Assembly (NCBI GenBank): GCA_958445555.1
Contig: CAUCSW010000030.1
Location: forward strand, 1 to 7,234
DNA length: 7,234 nucleotides
From: an uncultured Clostridia bacterium
Lineage (GTDB): Bacteria > Bacillota > Clostridia > Oscillospirales > Acutalibacteraceae
Direction: 5' to 3'
The position numbers and the translations under genes are program-made. The notes beneath the pieces were generated by a model. It was given only the letters and a program-made list of their open reading frames with translations. It did no database searches and was not told the DNA's origin. How positions within the stretch are numbered: the stretch's first letter is position 1; every line of letters begins with the position of its first letter. This document shows, in pieces, positions 1 through 5,017 of the stretch.

Positions 1-515
1 TGTCACTTATATCCACTCTTAAAAACTGCTTCCCAAGCATAAGCTTTATTGCTGAGGATTTGGGGTATCCGTCACAAGAGGTAATACAGCTTTTAAAGGA
101 TTCTGAATTTCCCGGCATGAAGGTGTTGGAATTTGCATTTTACGCTAATGAAGACAGCGCTTACCTTCCACACGCTTATAATAACAACTGTGTTTGTTAT
201 ACAGGCACTCACGATAATGACACCATAAAGGGTTGGCTTTCACAATTAACCCCCGGTGATTTAAAAAAGGCCGAGGATTATCTTGGTCTTAATGAACACG
301 AAGGGTATGTTTGGGGGACTATCCGTGGCGGTATGAGCAGCGTTGCTCGACTTTTTGTGGCGCAAATGCAGGATTATCTCGAGCTTTCTAACGAGGCAAG
401 AATCAATATTCCGGGCACACAAGAGGGTAATTGGCGTTGGAGAATGCTACCCGACCAAATTCCATACGGTTTAAGCGATAAAATAGCATATTTAACAAAG
501 CTTTATAATCGTTAA
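1..515 (+). CDS. malQ: 4-alpha-glucanotransferase (amylomaltase, GH77), C-terminal part
   Basis: This is the 3' part of a cytoplasmic amylomaltase, which transfers alpha-1,4-glucan segments between maltodextrins in glycogen, starch or maltose use. The reading frame is open from base 3; the start lies outside the window. The visible ~170 residues carry the family signatures in order: AEDLG, containing the Glu expected to be the GH77 acid/base (codon 54-56); the FPGMKVLEFAF strand; YTGTHDNDT, containing the Asp expected to be the transition-state stabiliser; and the C-terminal blocks NIPGTQEGNWRWRM and LTKLYNR. The protein ends in TAA at the usual place for the family, so the gene is intact here. 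Its GC is about 40%, against about 57% in the genes further right, which hints at different ancestry or a recombination boundary just downstream. No strong terminator follows directly. Family assignment is very secure; expression and the rest of the operon cannot be judged. Confidence 0.96.
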   Translation, partial: SLISTLKNCFPSISFIAEDLGYPSQEVIQLLKDSEFPGMKVLEFAFYANEDSAYLPHAYNNNCVCYTGTHDNDTIKGWLSQLTPGDLKKAEDYLGLNEHEGYVWGTIRGGMSSVARLFVAQMQDYLELSNEARINIPGTQEGNWRWRMLPDQIPYGLSDKIAYLTKLYNR

Positions 516-651
516 ATTTTAACAACACCCCGCACAGAACAATATCTTCGTTTACTGTACTGCGAGCAGGATAATGTTCTTAACTCATCTCGTCATCGAG
601 AAATTCATTATTACATAATTTACATCTAAATTTATTTATGCTATTAAACTT
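511..651 (-). pseudogene. Degraded zinc-knuckle/HNH-like coding remnant
   Basis: Reading the minus strand from base 651 gives KFNSINKFRCKLCNNEF, then LDDEMS, then an in-frame TAA (580-582). The same frame then continues EHYPARSTVNEDIVLCGV up to and into the antisense of malQ. A CxxC knuckle followed by an EHYPA-type motif resembles, from memory, the N-terminus of HNH-like or related zinc-binding proteins; I cannot name the family with certainty. A promoter (686-715) and a perfect AAGGAGG (665-671) lie just upstream, but no ATG, GTG or TTG is in frame at a usable distance. An ATA at 637-639 sits where a start could have been. The lost start, internal stop and running-out into malQ suggest a truncated, dead gene. 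The alternative is chance coding in AT-rich DNA. Confidence 0.3.
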
Positions 652-664
652 ATCCGCGAAAAAA

Positions 665-671
665 CCTCCTT
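665..671 (-). promoter_or_regulatory. Orphan ribosome binding site AAGGAGG
   Basis: A seven-base perfect anti-Shine-Dalgarno match lies on the minus strand, about 15 bases after the predicted transcription start of the promoter at 686-715. The next 5-12 bases (TTTTTTCGCGGA) contain no start codon, so the site has no intact gene to serve. It supports the idea that a real gene once began here. Confidence 0.5.
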
Positions 672-685
672 GAAATATGCGATTA

Positions 686-715
686 ATTATAATCATAAAA
701 ATAGGAATTTATCAA
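686..715 (-). promoter_or_regulatory. Sigma-A-type promoter facing the end of malQ
   Basis: On the minus strand, TTGATA (710-715) and TATAAT (686-691) are separated by 18 bases. That is one mismatch from the consensus -35 and a perfect -10. Transcription would start near 680 and run toward malQ, antisense to its 3' end. AT-rich DNA gives false promoters often, but the AAGGAGG directly downstream makes this one more credible. Confidence 0.5.
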
Positions 716-725
716 TAATTGCAAA

Positions 726-756
726 AATGGTGGCAGGGAAAATCTCTGCCACCATT
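726..756 (-). terminator. Rho-independent terminator, minus direction
   Basis: A perfect 11-bp stem (AATGGTGGCAG on the minus strand pairing with CTGCCACCATT) encloses a 9-base loop. On the minus strand it is followed by TTTTTGC, with the T run starting inside the stem end. It could end transcripts coming from the glycosyltransferase side and insulate the promoter at 686-715. Read on the plus strand, no comparable T run follows. Confidence 0.6.
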
Positions 757-772
757 CTCGGTTAGTTATAGA

Positions 773-798
773 TTATATTGTCATTTTCGTAATCCTCC
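773..798 (-). other. GGAGG site with a three-codon ORF (M-T-I-stop)
   Basis: On the minus strand GGAGG (794-798) is followed after nine bases by ATG (782-784), ACA, ATA and TAA (773-775). The spacing is right for translation initiation, but the frame closes after three codons, and the terminator at 726-756 follows 17 bases later. The arrangement could be a minimal leader peptide, the leftover 5' end of a deleted gene, or chance. Confidence 0.3.
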
Positions 799-853
799 GT
801 TATAAATTGAATTATCCTTACAATTCAATCATTCCGGCTGACTACAAAAGCCA

Positions 854-887
854 AAGGGAGACAACTTTCTTACGGAGTGTCTCCCTT
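854..887. terminator. Hairpin behind the glycosyltransferase gene
   Basis: A perfect 10-bp stem (AAGGGAGACA pairing with TGTCTCCCTT) encloses a 14-base loop. It starts 26 bases past the glycosyltransferase stop codon. On the minus strand it is followed by TGGCTTTTG, a weak T tract; on the plus strand it is followed by a T-rich stretch beginning CAGTTTAACTTTTC. It probably works as a terminator for the minus gene and perhaps in both directions. Confidence 0.5.
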
Positions 888-913
888 CAGTTTAACTTTT
901 CTTTTTCTTATTT

Positions 914-1960
914 TTACTGATCTTTGATAATATCGCGGTATCTTCCGTAGCGCATTAGCTTATGCAGTAGATACTCAAAAGGAACGACCGCTGCCATTAC
1001 AATGTTATAGGACAGAAACAGAGGGATACTATAAGGCAGGAACAGTGCCCTGAGCAGCAGGCAGCCCACCGTGTAGGCGGCATAACGCAGCACGGTGTAG
1101 ATCACCGTTCTCGCCGTGTCGGCATATTTCACGTCGCGAAACATCACAAATCTGTTGAACAGGACATTGAGCATGGCGACCGACGCTCCGACCGACGGCA
1201 GCGATATATGGAGCTTCCAATATCCGATCGTGAATGAGATGACCGCCACCGCGAACTCCGCCGCCGCAAACGAGATAAATGTTGCGGCTGCACTTCTGAA
1301 CAGTCGCCTGTAGATGCGCAGGGTGTCCTTCGCAGGGTCAAAGTGGGACGACTTGTTGCCGTCTATATAGACCGCCTCTATGGGTACGGTGGTTATCGGT
1401 ATGCGCTGCTTGTCGGCATAATAAAGCATATTCATTTCGTAATCGTACTTTTCGCCGCCCACCTTCAAGAGCCAGTCGGTCTCCGACACGGAAAAACCGC
1501 GCAGTCCCGACTGATTATCGGTGAAATAGTGCCCCGTCAGCACACAGTAGACGACCCTTGAAAGGTTGTTGCCGAGCCGTGAAGCAAAGGGCATCTCCCG
1601 CTTGTGGAACCTTCTGGTAGACAAAACGAAGCGCGCTCCGTGCCTCAGCTCCTCTACCACACGCAAAATATCGGATATACGGTGTTGACCGTCCGAGTCG
1701 GCGGTGATAAAATAAGAACAGTCGGGGAACGCCTCCTTTACCGCCGCAATACCTGTCTTAATGGCGGCTCCCTTGCCTCGGTTTTCCTTATGAGTGATAA
1801 CTGCCGCGGATAAAGATGCCTTTTTGAAGATCTCCCCGTACTCTTCTCCGCTGCCGTCATCCACAACCAACACGCCGATGTCGTTTTCCTTCAGCTCGTC
1901 TATGAGCGTAAGGAGTCTGACGTCCGGCTTATATGACGGAAGAATTGCCACACAGTCCAT
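914..1960 (-). CDS. GT2-family glycosyltransferase with C-terminal GtrA-like membrane domain
   Basis: The 348-residue protein has two parts. Residues 1-222 form a GT2 (GT-A fold) domain of the dolichyl-phosphate-mannose synthase/GtrB type: VDDGS at 33-37, NRGKGAAIKTG at 60-70, the metal/nucleotide motif DSDGQ at 88-92, DNQSGLRGF at 148-156 and YDYEM at 172-176. Residues ~224-332 form about four hydrophobic segments with the GtrA pattern (LNVLFNRFVMFRD around 264-276). By family knowledge, the enzyme would move a sugar from a nucleotide sugar to a polyprenyl phosphate at the inner membrane face, and the GtrA part may help move the product across; the sugar is unknown. It starts with ATG; AGGGGG lies about 14 bases upstream, further than usual. 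It is divergent from the hydrolase gene, with 190 bases between, and stands alone. Substrate and role (teichoic acid, exopolysaccharide or protein glycosylation) are open. Confidence 0.9.
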   Translation of the reverse strand: MDCVAILPSYKPDVRLLTLIDELKENDIGVLVVDDGSGEEYGEIFKKASLSAAVITHKENRGKGAAIKTGIAAVKEAFPDCSYFITADSDGQHRISDILRVVEELRHGARFVLSTRRFHKREMPFASRLGNNLSRVVYCVLTGHYFTDNQSGLRGFSVSETDWLLKVGGEKYDYEMNMLYYADKQRIPITTVPIEAVYIDGNKSSHFDPAKDTLRIYRRLFRSAAATFISFAAAEFAVAVISFTIGYWKLHISLPSVGASVAMLNVLFNRFVMFRDVKYADTARTVIYTVLRYAAYTVGCLLLRALFLPYSIPLFLSYNIVMAAVVPFEYLLHKLMRYGRYRDIIKDQ

Positions 1961-2150
1961 TTTTACCGATCATCCCCCTATTGCTTTGCGCTGCCCGACA
2001 CGGTCGTAACACCGCACTGAAAATAAATGCCCGAGTTCGGGAGCTTATCCCCCTCTCCTGCGCTTTTGCCCCAATTTCCCCGAAAACCTTAACCGCCGCC
2101 ACCCAAAGCGAAGCCTGCCGACGAAGATCATAATCAACGGAGGAACAAAA

Positions 2151-3137
2151 ATGCTTTTTGTACCCGATCACAAACTGAACATAATTAAAGAAAGCGATTA
2201 CGATGCCGAATTTGCCGCTCTGGAAAAAGAGATGTCCGAATACACGGTGAGCGGCGAGGTCGCGTCGTTTGACGGGACGCACCTTAAATATGAATACTGC
2301 CTCGCAGAAAGCGCCGCGGCATCGGTCGTTATCGTTCACGGCTTTACCGAATTTATGAGAAAATATCACGAGGCTGCAGGTTATTTTCTGAATCAGGGTT
2401 ACAATGTCTTTATGTATGATCAGCGCGGCCACGGTATGTCGGGAAGAGAAACGCCCGACTTGCGCCTTACGCACATAAACAACTTTGACGATTATGTAAA
2501 GGATCTTAGATTCTTCATTGACAATGTTGTAAAGCCCGCATCCGACGCTCCGATCTTCCTCTTTTCGCATTCGATGGGCGGAGCCGTCGTACTTTTGTAT
2601 CTGCAGCTGTACGGGAATGAGATCGGGAAGGCGGTCTTATCCTCACCGTTTATATGTCCCCGTATGCACGGGCTGAGCCGTTCGGCGCTGATGAAGATCG
2701 TGGAGCACGATGCGCGTCTTTACGGGTGGGACGCTGCCTTCAGGCACGCCTCTTATTTCAACCCCGATCCTTCTTTCGAAAAAAGCTCGGACTGCAGCGA
2801 GGCGCGGTTCCTTATGAATCTGAACCACCGTCGGTCGGACATACACTATCAGAACTCGGCTTCGACAAACGGCTGGATGAGAGAGACTCTGAGCCTTTAT
2901 GACCGCATAATGAAGGATAAGCGGACCGAAGAGATCCCCACCGAGATACTTCTGATAACGGCGGGAAATGACCGCGTCGTTCGCATTCATCCTCAGACGG
3001 CTCTTTTAAAAAAGCTCCCCGCAGCAAAACAGATGTACCTCGAAAACGCCAAGCACACCGCATTTCATGCGGAAAGCGACGAAGAGAACCGCCGTTATTG
3101 GCAAGCCGTTTTCGATTTTCTTTCGGGGACGGCCTGA
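2151..3137 (+). CDS. Alpha/beta hydrolase, lysophospholipase/monoacylglycerol-lipase-like (PldB type)
   Basis: The 328-residue serine hydrolase belongs to the Hydrolase_4/PldB group. The oxyanion-side motif is VVIVHGF (59-65), followed by YDQRGHGMSG (89-98), the nucleophile elbow SHSMGG with Ser141, the acid Asp274 in TAGNDRVV, and the base His302 in NAKHTAF. All triad members are in the expected order and spacing. There is no signal peptide, so it is probably cytoplasmic. Likely substrates are lysophospholipids or monoacylglycerols, but this family is broad and the substrate cannot be read from sequence. The start is fixed by GGAGG (2139-2143) seven bases before ATG. The gene ends in TGA 17 bases before the end of the convergent ytfJ gene, with no clear terminator between them. 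Its upstream spacer (1961-2150) shows no obvious promoter, only a small CCCGA/TCGGG hairpin at 2030-2041. Confidence 0.9.
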   Translation: MLFVPDHKLNIIKESDYDAEFAALEKEMSEYTVSGEVASFDGTHLKYEYCLAESAAASVVIVHGFTEFMRKYHEAAGYFLNQGYNVFMYDQRGHGMSGRETPDLRLTHINNFDDYVKDLRFFIDNVVKPASDAPIFLFSHSMGGAVVLLYLQLYGNEIGKAVLSSPFICPRMHGLSRSALMKIVEHDARLYGWDAAFRHASYFNPDPSFEKSSDCSEARFLMNLNHRRSDIHYQNSASTNGWMRETLSLYDRIMKDKRTEEIPTEILLITAGNDRVVRIHPQTALLKKLPAAKQMYLENAKHTAFHAESDEENRRYWQAVFDFLSGTA

Positions 3138-3154
3138 TCTTCTAAAGAAACAGG

Positions 3155-3595
3155 TTATTTTTTCGCGGAGAGCAGCTTCTTTATGCCGTCCGCCGCGGCT
3201 CCGAGAGCCTCGGATATTCCCGCTCCGAGCCGATTCTCGGAGGCGTTCACGATACGAACGCGGCCGTTTTTGATAACGACAAATGCTGACGGTGTCTTGG
3301 TGAGCTTTGCGCCCGCTCCCGCGGGGTTTTGCCGCTGCTTGCCGGATTTTTGTATGATATCCGCGCCGCCGCCCGCAAATCCGACCGAAACGGAGGACAC
3401 GGGGAAGACCGTAACGCCCTCCGAGCTCATCTTCTCACCCACGACCGAGCTTGCTGCCGCGGTGGATATGATCTTATCGGCGGTGAACGAAAGCACTTTT
3501 ATAAGGGTGCTCTCATTTGCCTTCTTTTCGCCCGTCGGCAGGTTGGGGCTCGCGCTCCCCGTCCCGTTGTTGCAGAGACCTTGTTTTCCTTGCAC
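3155..3595 (-). CDS. ytfJ: Spore protein of the GerW/YtfJ family
   Basis: The protein belongs to the GerW (YtfJ) family, found in spore formers and linked in Bacillus to germination. With the GTG start chosen here it has 146 residues. The core is the family signature GVTVFPVSSVSVGFAGGG (60-77), preceded by the helix STLIKVLSFTADKI and followed by GAGAKLTKTPSAFVVIKNG, as in homologues. The C-terminal tail ALGAAADGIKKLLSAKK is also typical. Start choice: GTG at 3593-3595 has AAGGGAGG (3602-3609) six bases upstream, whereas the in-frame ATG at 3614-3616 has no ribosome binding site. Either way the start lies inside the upstream DUF2953 gene, overlapping it by 83 bases, so translational coupling is likely. 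The N-terminal ~30 residues (Gly, Asn, Ser, Pro-rich) are unlike the usual short N-terminus and may be a low-value extension. The family call is secure; the exact start is not. Confidence 0.86.
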   Translation of the reverse strand: MQGKQGLCNNGTGSASPNLPTGEKKANESTLIKVLSFTADKIISTAAASSVVGEKMSSEGVTVFPVSSVSVGFAGGGADIIQKSGKQRQNPAGAGAKLTKTPSAFVVIKNGRVRIVNASENRLGAGISEALGAAADGIKKLLSAKK

Positions 3596-4214
3596 TGTAG
3601 ACCTCCCTTTCGACATTTTTAACTATAATGTATAAAAGTGCCTTTGCGACATGAGCCACGCGCACCGTAATATGCATATCAAGTGTGAATTCCCGCTCGG
3701 CTTCGTCAAATCCGCATATCACATTCAGATCGGCGGCATCTTTTTTCGGCTTCATCACCGTACAAAGATAGCCCGCAAGCGGATATATGAGCGCCGATGC
3801 GGCTCCGTAATCCATGGCTGCTTCGGCGGCGTCCTTAGAAGCGCAGACCGCTTTGATATAAAGCTTTTTCAAGTGACAGTATTTAAGGATCCAAAACACC
3901 CTGCCGAGCACCGTTTTAAGAACCCCCGCGACCCTTGACACGACCGATGCCGTGCCCGATGTTTTAAGACTCTCTTTTAGCTCCTTAACGCCGCCTAGCT
4001 CCTTTACACCCAGTATTGAGGTGGTCACCTTCAGCGCGGCGCCCGTGGGGTCGGGCTTTTCGCCGAACTTCAAGAACAGGAGTCTGCCCGTGAGGGCTAT
4101 GCCCTTTTCCTCGTCGGTTTTTATAAACACATGCAGCGGCAGGCAAAGTATCAATGCAATTATAAGCACGATGCCTCCGAAAACCGAACCGAGTATCGTA
4201 AAAAGTAATTTCAC
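3513..4214 (-). CDS. DUF2953 (YtfI-like) membrane-anchored protein
   Basis: The 233-residue protein has one N-terminal membrane segment (residues ~4-28), then a soluble part with the block EEKGIALTGRLLFLKFG and a charged, low-complexity tail. DUF2953 proteins, such as Bacillus YtfI, are commonly encoded directly upstream of ytfJ in spore formers, and the same order is seen here, which is the main support for the call. No molecular function is established that I know of. The start is GTG at 4212-4214, with GGAGG (4222-4226) seven bases upstream. The last ~27 codons overlap the 5' part of ytfJ; that tail (TRSLQQRDGEREPQPADG) looks unconserved. The promoter at 4652-4680 may drive this gene through a ~430-base leader. 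I see no scpA/scpB genes next to it, although they often accompany this pair. Confidence 0.75.
   Translation of the reverse strand: MKLLFTILGSVFGGIVLIIALILCLPLHVFIKTDEEKGIALTGRLLFLKFGEKPDPTGAALKVTTSILGVKELGGVKELKESLKTSGTASVVSRVAGVLKTVLGRVFWILKYCHLKKLYIKAVCASKDAAEAAMDYGAASALIYPLAGYLCTVMKPKKDAADLNVICGFDEAEREFTLDMHITVRVAHVAKALLYIIVKNVEREVYSARKTRSLQQRDGEREPQPADGRKEGK
3602..3609 (-). promoter_or_regulatory. Ribosome binding site that decides the ytfJ start
   Basis: AAGGGAGG on the minus strand sits six bases before GTG (3593-3595), inside the coding sequence of the DUF2953 gene. It is the only good site near the candidate starts of ytfJ. Confidence 0.65.
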
Positions 4215-4302
4215 CGCCGCACCTCCGTCTTAAACATTACTGCCGACAACGGCATCCTTCGCCGCACATAGCACCTATGCCCGCCGCGCATGGCACCCAT
4301 AC

Positions 4303-4501
4303 CCGCCACCGCAGCGAGCCTACCGACGGCAGCGCCGCGATGCGCCGAAGGCGCATCAACGGGCGTCAAGGCGCCCCATATCCCTCAAAAGTCCCGCCCT
4401 TTCGGCAGGGCGGATTTCCTTGTCACACTTCGCCGCCCGTTTTGCACCCTTCCTATGAAGGGCGCGCGGCGCTGCCGTCGGTAGGCACGCTGCGGTGGCG
4501 G
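4303..4501. repeat. Large palindromic element with 37-bp inverted arms
   Basis: The left arm (4303-4339) and right arm (4465-4501) are inverted copies of each other, 36 of 37 positions complementary; the one mismatch lies near the middle of the left half. The arm begins CCGCCACCGCAGCG and ends TACCGACGGCAGCGCCGCG. Between the arms lie several nested structures: GATGCGCC/GGCGCATC with a GAA loop (4339-4357), an AACGGGCG/CGCCCGTT pair (4358-4365 with 4434-4441), CCGCCCT/AGGGCGG (4394-4413), and CCCTTC/GAAGGG with a four-base loop (about 4447-4462). The whole ~200 bases can fold into a multi-branched cruciform or RNA. This looks like a non-coding dispersed palindromic (MITE- or REP-like) repeat or a structured RNA; no transposase and no clear target duplication is visible. 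Confidence 0.75.
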
Positions 4502-4651
4502 AGCCGGAGGGACAAGATCCCTTATCGTCGCCTTTTGCCCTTTTTGCTTTGACGGGCTCGGCGTGTTCACAGAGTCTTTAACGGGCGCAGGCAAGGGTCG
4601 GCGGGTTGGGCCCCGTCGACTGTCGGCTTAACTATCAGTAGTTTATCACAT

Positions 4652-4680
4652 ATTATCTGCAAATACAACAATTATATCAA
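4652..4680 (-). promoter_or_regulatory. Sigma-A-type promoter toward the DUF2953-ytfJ genes
   Basis: On the minus strand TTGATA (4675-4680) and GATAAT (4652-4657) are separated by exactly 17 bases, with one mismatch in each box. Transcription would start near 4645 and pass through the palindromic element before reaching the DUF2953 start at 4214. A sporulation-specific promoter closer to the gene cannot be excluded; I saw no clear one. Confidence 0.5.
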
Positions 4681-4916
4681 CGCACATCGGGCCTTGCCGC
4701 ACAAAAAAGCGAGCCGAGACCTCTTCGGTCGGTCGTCGTTTTTCATAAAATCTCGGCGGGACCCGCCGACACCCGCGCAGAAAAAGGCAAACCAAAAAGC
4801 TGCGGCTTCCCGGTACCCGAGCAGCCCGACGGGCAGTCAAAATCGGGACACGCGTGACCGCAAAAGCGGCGACTTGCGATTGACATATGCAGGGTTTGTG
4901 AAAATGTTTTTTCCGG

Positions 4917-4945
4917 TTTACAATCAGTCTTCGACTTGCTATAAT
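4917..4945 (+). promoter_or_regulatory. Sigma-A-type promoter of the isomerase-like gene
   Basis: TTTACA (4917-4922) and a perfect TATAAT (4940-4945) are separated by 17 bases. Transcription would start near 4952, about 65 bases before the ATG at 5018. This also argues that translation does not start upstream of the promoter, although the frame is open there. Confidence 0.7.
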
Positions 4946-5017
4946 ACAAGTGTCAAAAAGACGATCTTCGCATCACCTGATACACACCGGTGTTTTGCAC
5001 ATGAAAGAAGTTATATT

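Larger units (their letters stand above)
516..913. other. Gene-free AT-rich spacer with remnants and hairpins
   Basis: This spacer lies between the end of malQ (+) and the end of the glycosyltransferase gene (-). Bases 601-720 are only about 20% GC. No intact gene is visible. What it holds is listed separately: on the minus strand a sigma-A-type promoter (686-715), an AAGGAGG site (665-671) and a broken coding remnant (511-651); a minus-direction terminator (726-756); a three-codon ORF with its own GGAGG site (773-798); and a hairpin (854-887) behind the glycosyltransferase gene. There is also a weak 8-bp AT-rich hairpin at 806-829. The density of gene-start signals without genes suggests past deletions or rearrangement. 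Confidence 0.6.
4215..5017. other. Gene-free, structured intergenic region
   Basis: This spacer separates the divergent DUF2953-ytfJ unit and the isomerase-like gene. Bases 4215-4620 are GC-rich and hold the large palindromic element (4303-4501) and further small hairpins (for example AGGGA/TCCCT around 4507-4522). Bases 4621-4680 turn AT-rich and hold a minus-strand promoter. At 4714-4732 an imperfect hairpin is followed on the minus strand by six T (4703-4708), a weak terminator candidate. At 4753-4769 there is a perfect 7-bp hairpin with a three-base loop (TCGGCGG/CCGCCGA). Bases 4870-4950 hold the plus-strand promoter of the next gene. The open frames in this region have no ribosome binding sites and no recognisable protein features. 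Confidence 0.6.

Noticed and set aside
1929..2570. 213-codon open frame on the minus strand, opposite the hydrolase
   Set aside because: It is antisense to a well-supported hydrolase, has no recognisable domain, and its open frame follows from the codon pattern of the gene opposite.
3183..3635. 150-codon plus-strand frame opposite ytfJ
   Set aside because: It is antisense to the conserved GerW signature and is Pro/Ala-rich shadow sequence.
4277..4594. Open frames of 64-91 codons on both strands over the palindromic element
   Set aside because: They have no ribosome binding sites, are Arg/Pro-rich, and are open on both strands because the DNA is GC-rich and palindromic; treated as repeat, not protein.
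4694..5017. In-frame N-terminal extension of the isomerase-like gene
   Set aside because: The family starts at MKLATTTGDFF (5018), the extension is low-complexity and basic, and a good promoter (4917-4945) lies inside it.
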